DNA of 64,000 bases from contig OZ220747.1 in the NCBI GenBank assembly GCA_965117015.1, positions 3,579,660-3,643,659 of the forward strand, given 5' to 3'. This document shows positions 16,723 through 25,558 of the stretch, piece after piece. A program made the position numbers and the translations under genes. Under the pieces are notes generated by a model, which saw only the letters and a list, made by a program, of their open reading frames with translations, made no database searches and was not told the DNA's origin. Positions within the stretch are counted from its first letter, which is position 1; each line of letters opens with the position of its first letter. This DNA comes from Aldehydirespirator sp965117015 (GTDB lineage: Bacteria > Actinomycetota > Acidimicrobiia > Acidimicrobiales > Aldehydirespiratoraceae).

Positions 16723-17562
16723 TCACAGGCCGCGGCGAACCTCGCCGAGGTCCTCGTAGGAGGGCGTGCGACCCTCGGCGTTGGCCTTGAACGACTCCTC
16801 GAGGTCTTCGGGGTGGAACATTCCCGACTGCCACAGGGCGATGTGGCGCAGCGAGTCCTCGACGGTGTGGTCCCGGCTGTAGTTGATGGCCTCCTTGGTG
16901 CCGTGAATCGCCAGCGGCGACTTCGAGGCGATCTCGGAGGCGGTCTCCATCACCGCGTCCATCATCGAGTCCTGGTCGTCGAATACCTCGTTGACCAGTC
17001 CGAGCTCATGGGCCCTCTCGGCCGGCATTCGCCGGCCGGTGTACGCGTACTCGCGGGCCACGCCGACAGGGATGAGCTTGGGCAGGCGCTGCAAGGTGCC
17101 CACGTCGGCGGTCATGCCGATGTTGATCTCGTGGATCGAGAACCAGGCGTCGGCGGTGGCGTAGCGGCAGTCGGCCGCCGACACCAGATCGACGCCGCCA
17201 CCCACGCAGGCTCCCTGGATCGCGGCCAGCACCGGCATCCGGGCCTCCTCCAGCGCGGTGAACGACCGCTGCAGGTGCAGCAGGCTCAGGCGCAGGTTCG
17301 CCCGGCGTCTCCCGATCTCGGCCGACTCGCTTTCGAGGCCGGCCTCGCCGGCGAAGACCGAGAGGTCCATGCCCGAGCAGAAGTGGCGCCCCTCGGCGGA
17401 GAGCACGATCACCCGTGCCCGGCCGGCGTCGGAGATCTCGTCGACGATCGCCGGCAACTCCGACCAGAACGCCGGGATCATCGAATTGGCCTTGTCACCG
17501 CGGCTGAGCCGCACGTGCGCGATGCCCCGGGATTCCTCGACCTCGAAACATTGGTAGCCCAT
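16723..17562 (-). CDS. Enoyl-CoA hydratase/isomerase, dienoyl-CoA isomerase-like
   Basis: A 279-residue crotonase-fold protein. The oxyanion-hole regions are AEGRHFCSGMDLSVF and IQGACVGGGVDL. The segment FSIHEINIGMTADVGTLQRL matches the delta3,5-delta2,4-dienoyl-CoA isomerase (ECH1) active site, with the acidic pair Glu in HEIN and Asp in TADVGT. It would isomerise dienoyl-CoA intermediates of unsaturated fatty-acid oxidation. It lies 42 bp downstream of a TetR-type gene on the same strand, which probably controls it. Confidence 0.88.
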   Translation of the reverse strand: MGYQCFEVEESRGIAHVRLSRGDKANSMIPAFWSELPAIVDEISDAGRARVIVLSAEGRHFCSGMDLSVFAGEAGLESESAEIGRRRANLRLSLLHLQRSFTALEEARMPVLAAIQGACVGGGVDLVSAADCRYATADAWFSIHEINIGMTADVGTLQRLPKLIPVGVAREYAYTGRRMPAERAHELGLVNEVFDDQDSMMDAVMETASEIASKSPLAIHGTKEAINYSRDHTVEDSLRHIALWQSGMFHPEDLEESFKANAEGRTPSYEDLGEVRRGL

Positions 17563-17604
17563 CGCGGCAGCGTAGCCGGAGCCCGCTGACGCCGATCCGG
17601 GGGG

Positions 17605-18237
17605 TCAGTCGCCGGGGGGCCTCAGGGCGGCCACCAGCCGCGAGACCAGCGCATCCCAACCCGTGGCCTGCGGGCGGGGACCGTCGGTCCCGACCGACGC
17701 GGCCAGGTGCATGCCCAAGCCCAGGGACTGGCACAGGGCGACGATGGCGCCGGTATCCAGCGCCGGGTCGATGCAACCGCCGGCCTTGCCCCGGGCGACG
17801 ATCGCACTCAGCCTGGCCGCATCCTCACTCACCGCCTCGGAGACGGCCGAGCGGAAGCCACCGTCGCGCCGGGCGCTGACGAAGGCCTCCAGCATCACCT
17901 CGCGGACGCGGGCTCTGTCGCTCGATCCAAGGTCGGCGACCAGCGCGGCCAGCAACTCCTCGTCGGGCATAGCGGCAAGAGTCTCCGGGGTCAGCACCCA
18001 CCTGGCGACGCAGTAGCCGACAGCGTCGACGATCATCTCGCGCTTGCCGGTCCAGCGGGCGTAGATCGCTCCGGTTGTGAGTCCGGCGCGGCGGGCAATC
18101 TCGGCCACCCGCGCCGCCTCGAAGCCGCTCTGCGCGAACACCTCCACGGCCGCGTCGAGCAGCCGCTCGGTGACCTCGCCGGGACTGCTCACACCCTCGC
18201 CGGCATCCGCTGCGGCGATTTCCGCCACTTCAGTCAC
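17605..18237 (-). CDS. TetR-family regulator
   Basis: A 210-residue protein. A ~20-residue acidic leader precedes a TetR HTH: VTERLLDAAVEVFAQSGFEA then VAEIARRAGLTTGAIYARWTGKREMIVDAV. A divergent C-terminal ligand/dimer domain follows. The gene probably starts at GTG 18237; no clear ribosome-binding site precedes it, so a leaderless transcript is possible. It heads a two-gene unit with the dienoyl-CoA isomerase-like gene, suggesting acyl-CoA-responsive autoregulation. Confidence 0.9.
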   Translation of the reverse strand: MTEVAEIAAADAGEGVSSPGEVTERLLDAAVEVFAQSGFEAARVAEIARRAGLTTGAIYARWTGKREMIVDAVGYCVARWVLTPETLAAMPDEELLAALVADLGSSDRARVREVMLEAFVSARRDGGFRSAVSEAVSEDAARLSAIVARGKAGGCIDPALDTGAIVALCQSLGLGMHLAASVGTDGPRPQATGWDALVSRLVAALRPPGD

Positions 18238-18244
18238 AACCAGT

Positions 18245-18257
18245 AATAACCGTTATT
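18245..18257. promoter_or_regulatory. Candidate TetR operator
   Basis: AATAAC-C-GTTATT is a perfect 6-bp dyad about 8 bp upstream of the TetR start codon, inside an AT-rich patch (18240-18290) of an otherwise GC-rich region. It would overlap the -10 area. The rest of 18258-18420 has no gene that I can support. Confidence 0.55.
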
Positions 18258-18420
18258 GTGTGAAATATATCTGCATTGCGCAGAATTGTATTAGCCGCTC
18301 TGGGCGAACCCACCGATGCAGGCGGCAGACGCGCTGCGGGTCAACGAGTCCGCCGGCTTGACGCGGTCCGGCTCGGCGTCAGAAGCGAGAGGTCCGGAGC
18401 GGGAAGTCAGTAGTGACGAA

Positions 18421-18864
18421 TCAGAAGCGGGACACGAACTTGCGGAGATTGCGGGCCCATACCGCCCGCAGAACCGGGCCGGCCGCAACGGCGCCCAACG
18501 GACCACCCATCCACCACGGGAACCGGAGCGTCTCGGTCCACTCGAAGCGGGTGTGGACGGCGCCGTTCGGGCCGGCCGTGGCCGAGAGCAGGAAGCGCCC
18601 GACGCCGGAGACCACACCGGTGTGCCGGATCCCCATCGCCTCGCCGGTCCGCCACTCGGTCACCTCCATCCGGTCGGTGAGCTTCAACGGGCCGAGCACG
18701 GTGTCGCACTCGAAGCGCACGCCGACGCCCTCGGTGGCCTCGGTCAGGAAGCGGATCGAGGCGGCGTCGCTCATCCAGCCGACATGACTGGCGATGTCAC
18801 GGAGGTCCTCCCATACCTCAGAGGGCCCGGCGGGGACCACCGTCGAGACGCGGATGCTCGCCAT
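18421..18864 (-). CDS. SRPBCC-family (START-like) protein
   Basis: A 147-residue single-domain protein of the polyketide cyclase/dehydrase-like SRPBCC fold. It begins IRVSTVVPAGPSEVWEDLRD, followed by VGWMSDAASIRF and the usual antiparallel strands (FEWTETLRFPWWMGG). The fold makes a hydrophobic ligand cavity; no catalytic role can be stated. It is 8 bp downstream of the PfkB kinase gene and is the last gene of the unit led by the XRE-cupin regulator. Confidence 0.85.
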   Translation of the reverse strand: MASIRVSTVVPAGPSEVWEDLRDIASHVGWMSDAASIRFLTEATEGVGVRFECDTVLGPLKLTDRMEVTEWRTGEAMGIRHTGVVSGVGRFLLSATAGPNGAVHTRFEWTETLRFPWWMGGPLGAVAAGPVLRAVWARNLRKFVSRF

Positions 18865-18872
18865 GAGATGGG

Positions 18873-19865
18873 TCAGGCGAGGCCGCGGGAGACCGCGAGT
18901 TGCGACAGCGGCATCGTGGGGCGGGCGCCGACATGGCTGATGACTTCAGCCGCGGCCAGACTGCCCAACTCTGCGCAGCGAGCTAGCGGCGCGTCCCGGC
19001 TGAGGCCCCACAGGAAGCCGGCGGCGTAAAGGTCGCCGGCTCCGGTGGCGTCGACGACGGCCGGGATCTCGGTCGCAGGCACTGTCGCCGACTCCGAGCC
19101 CTGGACCGCCACGGAGCCGCGGGCCCCGCGGGTGACCGCAAGCGTCTCGGCCATCGCGGCCGTGCGCCGGAGGGCGGTGTCGAAGTCGTCGGCCGGGTGC
19201 AGGGCGCACACCTCCGCTTCGTTGGCGAACACCACGTCGACGCGGTCCTCGATCAGGTCTAGCCACTCGTCGCGGTGCCGCTCCACGCAGTACGAGTCGC
19301 TCAGCGCCAGCGCCACCGTCCTGCCCGCCGAGGCTGCGGCCTCCATGGCCACCCGGATGGCGTCCTTGGCCACCTGCACGTCCCAGAGGTAGCCCTCGCA
19401 ATAGGTGATGCCGGCCGAGGCGACGAGATCGGTGTCCACGTCGGGGGGTCCGAGCAGCGCGGCGGTGCCCAGGTAGGTGTTCATCGTGCGCTCCGCATCC
19501 GGGGTCACCTGGACCAGGCAGCGGGCAGTCGCAGGCCCGTCGGGTGCCGGCGGCACGTCGAAGGAGACTCCTGTCGCCCGGATGTCGTGGATGAACACAT
19601 CACCGAGCTGGTCATCGCGCACCTTGCCGATGAAGCCCGCCCGGCCGCCGAAGGAGGCCACCCCGGCCATGGTGTTGGCCGCCGAACCGCCTGAGGCGGC
19701 GATTCCCGGCGGCATGGCGTCGTACAGCTCGGCCGACCTCTCCGCGCTGACCAGGGTCATGGCGCCCTTCACCAGGTCGTGGTCGCCGATGAACGGGTCG
19801 TCCACGGAGGCGATCACGTCCACGATGGCGTTGCCGACACCCACCACGTCGAGCACTGGGTCCAA
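18873..19865 (-). CDS. PfkB carbohydrate kinase, adenosine-kinase-like
   Basis: About 330 residues. The start DVVGVGNAIVDVIASVDD is characteristic of the adenosine kinase-like branch. GGSAANTMAG binds substrate and DATGAGDLYAAGF carries the catalytic Asp. It phosphorylates adenosine or a related nucleoside/sugar. TTG 19865 follows GGGAGG closely, and GTG 19856 is an equally possible start. The upstream amidohydrolase (24100-25551) is of a class that deaminates adenosine-like compounds, so purine salvage could link the two regions, though they are not in one operon. Confidence 0.85.
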   Translation of the reverse strand: MDPVLDVVGVGNAIVDVIASVDDPFIGDHDLVKGAMTLVSAERSAELYDAMPPGIAASGGSAANTMAGVASFGGRAGFIGKVRDDQLGDVFIHDIRATGVSFDVPPAPDGPATARCLVQVTPDAERTMNTYLGTAALLGPPDVDTDLVASAGITYCEGYLWDVQVAKDAIRVAMEAAASAGRTVALALSDSYCVERHRDEWLDLIEDRVDVVFANEAEVCALHPADDFDTALRRTAAMAETLAVTRGARGSVAVQGSESATVPATEIPAVVDATGAGDLYAAGFLWGLSRDAPLARCAELGSLAAAEVISHVGARPTMPLSQLAVSRGLA

Positions 19866-19916
19866 GAGTCCTCCCTGTCCGCCCAAGACAGTAGGCGCGC
19901 GGGACGAGGGTGGGCC

Positions 19917-20738
19917 TCAGCCCGTCGCCACCCGGCGGGCCAGAGAGCGGAAGGCCATCACGAACGTGACGAGGGCGAGCCCGCCGATGGCCGCCGAGGC
20001 CTTGCCGATGGCGGCCGCCTGCCAGCCGTCGGTGAGCAGCGACCGCATGCCCTCGAGCAGGTATGTGACCGGGTTCCAGGCGGCCACGGTCTGCATCCAT
20101 CCGGTCATCAGCTCGCGCGGCAGGTACGCGGGCGTCAGGAAGGCGAACGGGAAGAAGATCAGGAACGACGAGTTGACCGCGGCGGGGTTCCCGGTGCGCA
20201 GGGCCACCGTGTACGGGAATCCCGTGAACGCCAGGCTCCACGCCACCGCCAACCCCAGGAAGAGCAGGATCCCGAGCAACCCGGTCTCGAAGCGCACGCC
20301 GGCGACAAAGCCCATGGCCACCACGACCAGCGACAGCGCCAGCGCCAGAACCACGTCGGCGACCATCATGCCGAGCAACAGGGTCGTGCGCCGCACCGGA
20401 GTGACCAGCATGCGATCGAGGTAGCCGGTCTGGATGTCGATGACCAGCACCGACGCCCGGGAGATGCCAGTGACCGCGAAGATGATGGCGACCGGTATCT
20501 GGAACGCCCGGTAGTCGATTCCCGGTGTGCGCTCCACGAACGACTCCAGCGCGCCGATGTTGACGATGAAGAAGAACGTCGGGATGATCAGCGCAGGGGC
20601 CATGGCCTCGGGCTCCCGCAGCAGGCTGCGCACGGAGCGGCGGGCCACCGTGGCGATGTCGGTGAAGATCCCAACCGGGCGGACCATCCCGCCGCCGGCC
20701 GCGACAGTCGCGACGGCCGCGCCGGACGGGGTGCTCAT
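19917..20738 (-). CDS. ABC-2 type transporter permease
   Basis: A 273-residue membrane protein with about six hydrophobic segments: PTFFFIVNIGALESF, IAVTG-type helices near the middle, VLALALSLVVVAMGFVAG, LLGILLFLGLAVAWSL, FLIFFPFAFLTPAYLP and a C-terminal segment. The FLTPAYLP / WNPVTYLLEGMRSLL motif is typical of drug or daunorubicin-type ABC-2 permeases. It overlaps the ATPase gene by 4 nt and forms an exporter with it. Confidence 0.9.
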   Translation of the reverse strand: MSTPSGAAVATVAAGGGMVRPVGIFTDIATVARRSVRSLLREPEAMAPALIIPTFFFIVNIGALESFVERTPGIDYRAFQIPVAIIFAVTGISRASVLVIDIQTGYLDRMLVTPVRRTTLLLGMMVADVVLALALSLVVVAMGFVAGVRFETGLLGILLFLGLAVAWSLAFTGFPYTVALRTGNPAAVNSSFLIFFPFAFLTPAYLPRELMTGWMQTVAAWNPVTYLLEGMRSLLTDGWQAAAIGKASAAIGGLALVTFVMAFRSLARRVATG

Positions 20739-21781
20739 GGCCCGCCGCTCCCCCGGGCCGCCGCCGGGGAGCCCGATCCTGGCGCCGCAGCGCCGCCCCC
20801 GACGGCTGGGTCCACCGCCGACATCCGGTATCCGGTGGCCAGCAGGAACACATCGTCGAGCGACGGGGTGCGCACGGTGAGCGACCGGGGATGGATTCCC
20901 GCCCCCGACAGCGCCACCGCCACGCTCGCGACGGTGGCCGCACCGTCGGCGGTGGCGATGGTGATGCCGCGGCGGCCCTGGGTGACGGCATCGGCGTCCG
21001 GCACCGTCTCGGCGACAGCGGCCGCTGCGGCGATGGCGTCGGCGGGAAGGTCCACCACGATCACGTCGGCGCCCACAGCCCGCTTCAACTCCGACGGCGC
21101 CCCCTCCTCCACTATCCGGCCGCCGTCGATGATGGCCACCCGGTCGGCCAGCGCATCGGCCTCCTCGAGGTACTGGGTGGTGAGGAACACCGTCACCCCG
21201 AGCTCGCCGTTCAGCCGGCGCACCTCGTCCCAGACCTGCGCCCGGCTCACCGGATCGAGGCCGGTGGTCGGCTCGTCCAGGAACAGAACCTCGGGGCCGT
21301 GTATCAGCGAGGCGGCGAGGTCGAGGCGGCGTCTCATTCCGCCGCTGTAGGTCTTGATGCGGTCATCCATGGCTTCGCCGATGTCGGCGAGGTCCACGGC
21401 CCGCGCGATTGATGCGGCCCGGTCCGTCGCGGTCAACCCGTACAGGCGAGCCTGCAGGTCGAGGATCTCGCGGCCGGTCTGGCGCTCGTCCAGCGCAGCC
21501 TCCTGCAGGGCGACGCCAATACGGATGCGTACCTCGCCGGGACGGTCGACGACGTCGTGGCCGGCCACCGTGGCCTTCCCGGCAGTGGGCTTCAGCAGGG
21601 TGCACAGCATCCGCACCGTGGTGCTCTTGCCCGCGCCGTTGGGCCCCAGGAACCCGTAGATCTCCCCGGAGTTGACGCCGAGATCGACTCCGTCCACCGC
21701 CCGGTTGGTCCCGAAGGTACGGACCAGCCCCCGTGCGGAGATCGCTATGTCACCATTCCGGGTGGAGTCAGCCTCAGACAC
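20735..21781 (-). CDS. Drug-type ABC exporter ATPase
   Basis: A 348-residue protein. Walker A is GPNGAGKST, the signature YSGGMRRRLDLA and Walker B VLFLDEPTTGLD. A C-terminal DrrA-like domain follows (TPSLDDVFLLATG). GTG 21781 is the only sensible start, since the next methionine falls inside the ATPase core. It is 11 bp downstream of the XRE-cupin gene and coupled to the permease gene. The exported compound is unknown. Confidence 0.9.
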   Translation of the reverse strand: MSEADSTRNGDIAISARGLVRTFGTNRAVDGVDLGVNSGEIYGFLGPNGAGKSTTVRMLCTLLKPTAGKATVAGHDVVDRPGEVRIRIGVALQEAALDERQTGREILDLQARLYGLTATDRAASIARAVDLADIGEAMDDRIKTYSGGMRRRLDLAASLIHGPEVLFLDEPTTGLDPVSRAQVWDEVRRLNGELGVTVFLTTQYLEEADALADRVAIIDGGRIVEEGAPSELKRAVGADVIVVDLPADAIAAAAAVAETVPDADAVTQGRRGITIATADGAATVASVAVALSGAGIHPRSLTVRTPSLDDVFLLATGYRMSAVDPAVGGGAAAPGSGSPAAARGSGGP

Positions 21782-21792
21782 GAGGCCGCAGG

Positions 21793-22431
21793 CTAACGGA
21801 GCCGGACGTTGGTGAAGCCGGGCGAGGCCTCGATCATCAGCAGCTTGACGGTTTCGGTGGTGGCCGCCCGCAGCCGGTGCGGCTGGCGGGTGTCGTAGGA
21901 GATGGAGTCGCTCGGCTCGAGCCGGAAGATCTCCCCGTCGAGGTCCACGTCCACAACACCGGAGATCACGTAGATCGTCTCGAAGCCGTCGTGGACCCAG
22001 TACTCGCGGAACGACCCGGGGGCGCCGCTGAACTCCACGACCTGGAACGGGCTGGCCTCCGGGGCGACCACCCGGCGCACGCCGTCCATGTCCCCGAGTT
22101 CGCTGGCCGGCACCACAGACGTGTCGGACGCCCGCACGACCGTCGCCTCGCGGGTGTTCTCCGATCCCGCCAGCAGCCACGAGGCATTCGTTCCCAGCGC
22201 CTCGGAGATCTGGTGCAACGAGCTCATGGACGGTCGGGCCAACCCCCTCTCCACCTGCGAGAGGAAGGGGTGAGACAGACCGCTCAACTGGGCAAGCACC
22301 TTGAGAGTAAGGCCGCGCTCCTTGCGCAAGGCCCGGATCTTCGCTCCGAGCCGCTGGATCCGCTCCGCATCGTCGACGCGGGAGTCGACGCTCGCTCCCG
22401 ATGTGCCGTCGACGAGGTTCTCGGGGTTCAC
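21793..22431 (-). CDS. XRE-family regulator with C-terminal cupin
   Basis: About 212 residues. The HTH is at 45-100 of the longest frame (IRALRKERGLTLKVLAQLSG, then HPFLSQVERGLARPSMSSLH). A cupin fold follows (FREYWVHDGFETIYVISGVV, LEPSDSISYDTRQPHRL). Members sense a small ligand with the cupin and bind DNA near their own gene. GTG 22431 is preferred: the longer TTG start at 22491 would run into the dyad at 22475-22516. It heads the exporter/kinase unit and faces the divergent binding-protein gene. Confidence 0.85.
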   Translation of the reverse strand: MNPENLVDGTSGASVDSRVDDAERIQRLGAKIRALRKERGLTLKVLAQLSGLSHPFLSQVERGLARPSMSSLHQISEALGTNASWLLAGSENTREATVVRASDTSVVPASELGDMDGVRRVVAPEASPFQVVEFSGAPGSFREYWVHDGFETIYVISGVVDVDLDGEIFRLEPSDSISYDTRQPHRLRAATTETVKLLMIEASPGFTNVRLR

Positions 22432-22474
22432 GGGCTCATTCCGAGTCGCACCTCCGCCCAGCTTGCGCCGCAGA

Positions 22475-22516
22475 AATGTTGATGGTATCAAGACTGTTAT
22501 CGGTCATATCAACATT
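22475..22516. promoter_or_regulatory. Candidate operator dyad between the XRE gene and the binding-protein gene
   Basis: A perfect 9-bp inverted repeat, AATGTTGAT (22475-22483) and ATCAACATT (22508-22516), spans the divergent promoter region. Its arms are 24 bp apart. A smaller TGAT/ATCA dyad lies inside the left part. The position between the two divergent genes suits binding by the XRE-cupin protein. Confidence 0.65.
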
Positions 22517-22540
22517 CAAGACCATACCTGGAGGACAACC

Positions 22541-24004
22541 ATGAAGACGAAGCCATGGGTCCGCGCCCTCTGCGCGCTGGCCGTACTGGGTCTGATCGCA
22601 GCCGCATGCGGCGATGACGATACAAGCGCGACCGACGACGCTGCGCTCGCGCAGGCCCAAGCCCAGGCCGACGCGGCCCAAGCCCAGGCCGACGCGGCTC
22701 AAGCCGAGGCCAGCGCCGCACAAGCACAGGCCGACGAAGCAGCTGCGGAGGCGGCCGAGGCAGCAGAAGCGGCCGCCATGGCCGAGGAAGCGCTGGCCGA
22801 GGCTATGGCAGCCATGGATGCCGACGAGGGCGTCGACCCCGCAGCAGTAGCGGACCTCGAGGCGCAACTCGCCGAGGCCCAGGCTGCGGCTGAGGCGGCA
22901 ACGGCTGCGGCCGAGGCGGCGCAGGCCGAGGCGGAGGCGGCGATGATGGCCGCCGAGGAGCCGATGGACGACCCGCTCGACCTAGCGAGCGTGTGCCCCA
23001 GCCCGATCATCATCCAGACCGACTGGTTCCCGGAGTCCGAGCACGGCGCCATGTACCAGATGGTCGGAGAGGGCTGGACGCTCGACACCGACAACATGAT
23101 CACCACCGGCCCGCTGGTGGCGGGCGGCGTCGACACCGGCGTCGACATCGAGATCCGCGCCGGCGGCCCGGCCATCGGCTTCGCCTCGGGCTCGGCCCAG
23201 ATGTACCTCGATCCGGAGATCACGCTCGCCTATGTGAGCATGGACGAGGCCGTGATCCTCGGCGGCGACACCCCGACGCTGTCGGTGGTCGCCCCGCTGG
23301 AGAAGAACCCGCAGATCATCCAGTGGGATCCCGAGACGTATCCCGACGTGACAGGCGTCGCCGACCTAGGCGAGCTCGGCGTCACCATCAACGTGTTCGC
23401 GGGCGGGACGTTCATCGACGTGTTCGTCAACGAGGGCGTGCTCTCCGCGGATCAGATCGACCCGTCCTATGACGGAGGCCCCGCCCGGTTCATCGCTGAG
23501 GGCGGCGCCATCGCCCAGCAGGGCTTCGCGTCCGAGTCGCCCTACAGCTACGAGCAGGTCTATCCGGAGTGGTCCAAGCCGATCGCCTTCGAGTTGATCC
23601 ACGACGCCGGTCTCCCGATCTACTCCCAGACCCTGGCGATCCGCCCGGACGACCTCGACGCGCTGAGGCCGTGCCTCGCCAAGTTCGTGCCGATCGTGCA
23701 GCAGGCGATCCTGGACTTCGCGGCCGATCCCGGCCCGACCAACGCGAACATCGTGCAGATCGTGGCCGACATCGGCAGCTTCTGGCAGTACAGCCCCGGG
23801 CTGGCGCAGTTCTCGGTCGACACCCAGATCGAGCTCGGCCTGATCGGCAACGGCCCCGACGACACGGTCGGCAACATGGAGATCGACCGGATCCAAGAGG
23901 TGATCGACAAGATCGTCAACGCCGGCTTCGACGTCGACCCCTCCCGGACCGACCCGGACAACATCGTCACCAACGAGTTCATAGACGAGAGCATCGGCTT
24001 CTAG
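22541..24004 (+). CDS. NMT1/SsuA-type ABC substrate-binding lipoprotein with Ala-rich spacer
   Basis: A 487-residue lipoprotein with lipobox AAAC (Cys23). Residues ~35-140 are an Ala/Gln/Glu/Asp repeat (AQAQADAAQAQADAAQAEAS and similar), predicted to be a long helix or coiled coil. A periplasmic-binding domain of the NMT1/thiamine-pyrimidine type follows (IIIQTDWFPESEHGAMYQMV, GSAQMYLD). ATG 22541 has GGAGG at a suitable distance. No permease or ATPase for it is adjacent. It is followed by a hairpin and the amidohydrolase gene, so the ligand may be a heterocycle that the amidohydrolase then processes. Confidence 0.85.
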   Translation: MKTKPWVRALCALAVLGLIAAACGDDDTSATDDAALAQAQAQADAAQAQADAAQAEASAAQAQADEAAAEAAEAAEAAAMAEEALAEAMAAMDADEGVDPAAVADLEAQLAEAQAAAEAATAAAEAAQAEAEAAMMAAEEPMDDPLDLASVCPSPIIIQTDWFPESEHGAMYQMVGEGWTLDTDNMITTGPLVAGGVDTGVDIEIRAGGPAIGFASGSAQMYLDPEITLAYVSMDEAVILGGDTPTLSVVAPLEKNPQIIQWDPETYPDVTGVADLGELGVTINVFAGGTFIDVFVNEGVLSADQIDPSYDGGPARFIAEGGAIAQQGFASESPYSYEQVYPEWSKPIAFELIHDAGLPIYSQTLAIRPDDLDALRPCLAKFVPIVQQAILDFAADPGPTNANIVQIVADIGSFWQYSPGLAQFSVDTQIELGLIGNGPDDTVGNMEIDRIQEVIDKIVNAGFDVDPSRTDPDNIVTNEFIDESIGF

Positions 24005-24011
24005 GACTCGG

Positions 24012-24057
24012 CATCGGGTGAGCCTCCCCTCGGCGAGCGGGGGGAGGCTCACCGATG
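24012..24057 (+). terminator. Hairpin after the binding-protein gene
   Basis: A perfect 13-bp inverted repeat, GGTGAGCCTCCCC (24017-24029) and GGGGAGGCTCACC (24041-24053), extended by CATC/GATG. It lies 8 bp after the stop codon, without a T-run. Partial termination or 3'-end protection of the binding-protein mRNA is likely. Confidence 0.75.
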
Positions 24058-24099
24058 CGAGCATGTCGCCTGAGTTGACGCGCCACGGAGGGACTTCAA

Positions 24100-25551
24100 G
24101 TGACCGACGCCGACAAGGGTCTGGACCAGGGGCCCCAAGACGCTGACTTCGTGATCACCGGCACGGTCGTGACGGCCGACGCCGAGCGCCGCGTGTTCCG
24201 TGACGGCGCGGTGGCCGTCAGAAACTCAAGGATCGTCGCTGTCGGCCCGCGGGCGGATGTCGAAGCGGCCCACGAGGGAGGGCGCCGGCTGGGCGGCCCC
24301 CGCGATCTGGTGATCCCCGGACTCATCGACTCGCACAACCACATGGCCCAGGCGCTCGTGCGAAGCATGGCTCTGGAAGACCTGCCCAACATCACCCGGG
24401 TGTACATCCCGGCCGAGGATGTGCTCGGTGACGACGGCATCCGGACGAGTTCAAGAGTGGCGATGGCCAACCTGCTGCGGGCCGGCGTGACCACAACGAC
24501 CGACACGACCTGCACGCCCGAGCATGAGGACGCGGTGGGCGAGACCGCCCTGGAGATGGGCATCCGCTGCGCGCTGGCGGTGGGCCAGCGCGACCGCACG
24601 TCTCGCCTGGCCAGCAACTACGAGCAGATCGAGGGCCGGTCGGAATACTCCGACGACCCCGCGGTGAGGGCCGACAACATCGCGCACCTGGAGGACTTCC
24701 TGACCCGCTGGTCGGCGCGCGGCTGCGGTCTGGTACGCCCCTACATACACGCTCCGAGCGTGCCCTCGGTCAGCGACGAGATGTTCATGGCGGCCCGAGA
24801 CCTGGCCGAGCGCCACGACACCGTGGTGATGACCCACATCAACCGCGACCGCGAGGAGATCGAGCTCAGCGTGTCGCTGTTCGGGCGGCGGCCGCTGGAG
24901 CATCTGGGCCACATCGGTGCCCTCGGTCCGCGGTTTCTGGCCATCCACGCCATGTTGACCACCGCCCGGGAGATCAGGCTCCTGGCAGAGGCGGGGGCCA
25001 AGCTCACCCACGCGCCGGTGGTGTGCACCGACATCGTGTCGGCCGTGACCGACATCGTGGGCATGCGGGCCGCCGGGGTGACGGTGGGACTCGGATGCGA
25101 CACCGTCATCAACGACATCCTGGCCGTGATGAGGATCGCCTTCTTCATGCAGGCCCAGTCGGCGGGGATCCCGATGTACGACCCGATCGGCTTCACCACC
25201 GAGGACGCCTTCGACATGGCCACCATCGACGGGGCGAGGGCACTGATGTGGGACGGCGAGATCGGCTCGCTGGAGGTCGGCAAGGCGGCCGACATCGCGG
25301 TGATCGACGGGGAGAACCCGCGGCTCTCGCCCCGCCACAACCCGGTCGGCTCGATCGTGCGGTACGCAGTAGGCACCGATGTGCGCAGCGTCCTGGTCGA
25401 CGGCCGCCTGGTGGTGGACGACGGCCGGGTGCTGACCATCGACGAGGACTCGCTGCTGAAGGAGGCCGATGAGCTCGCTGACCGGGTCCGCGACGATCTG
25501 CTGCCCCGGCGGTACTGGCCCCTGAACCAGCGCTACAAGGTCATCGGCTGA
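24100..25551 (+). CDS. Amidohydrolase (guanine-deaminase/SAH-deaminase-like)
   Basis: A 483-residue metal-dependent hydrolase. Metal ligands are H79 and H81 in DSHNHMAQ and H246 in MTHINRD. H283 (AIHAML) and D334 (LGCDTVIND) complete the single-metal site. A small N- and C-terminal beta domain (DFVITGTVVTADAE; ADIAVIDGENPRL) is usual for the family. It hydrolyses an amino or chloro substituent on a heterocycle, or a cyclic amide; the substrate is unknown. GTG 24100 follows GGAGGG. The family often has HTHxxQ at the first motif; here the second residue is Asn and QALVRS is kept. Confidence 0.87.
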   Translation: MTDADKGLDQGPQDADFVITGTVVTADAERRVFRDGAVAVRNSRIVAVGPRADVEAAHEGGRRLGGPRDLVIPGLIDSHNHMAQALVRSMALEDLPNITRVYIPAEDVLGDDGIRTSSRVAMANLLRAGVTTTTDTTCTPEHEDAVGETALEMGIRCALAVGQRDRTSRLASNYEQIEGRSEYSDDPAVRADNIAHLEDFLTRWSARGCGLVRPYIHAPSVPSVSDEMFMAARDLAERHDTVVMTHINRDREEIELSVSLFGRRPLEHLGHIGALGPRFLAIHAMLTTAREIRLLAEAGAKLTHAPVVCTDIVSAVTDIVGMRAAGVTVGLGCDTVINDILAVMRIAFFMQAQSAGIPMYDPIGFTTEDAFDMATIDGARALMWDGEIGSLEVGKAADIAVIDGENPRLSPRHNPVGSIVRYAVGTDVRSVLVDGRLVVDDGRVLTIDEDSLLKEADELADRVRDDLLPRRYWPLNQRYKVIG

Positions 25552-25558
25552 CAGTATT

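Noticed and set aside
19612..20991. A 459-codon minus-strand frame overlapping the ABC-2 permease and kinase genes
   Set aside because: It is out of frame with both genuine proteins and has no motif.
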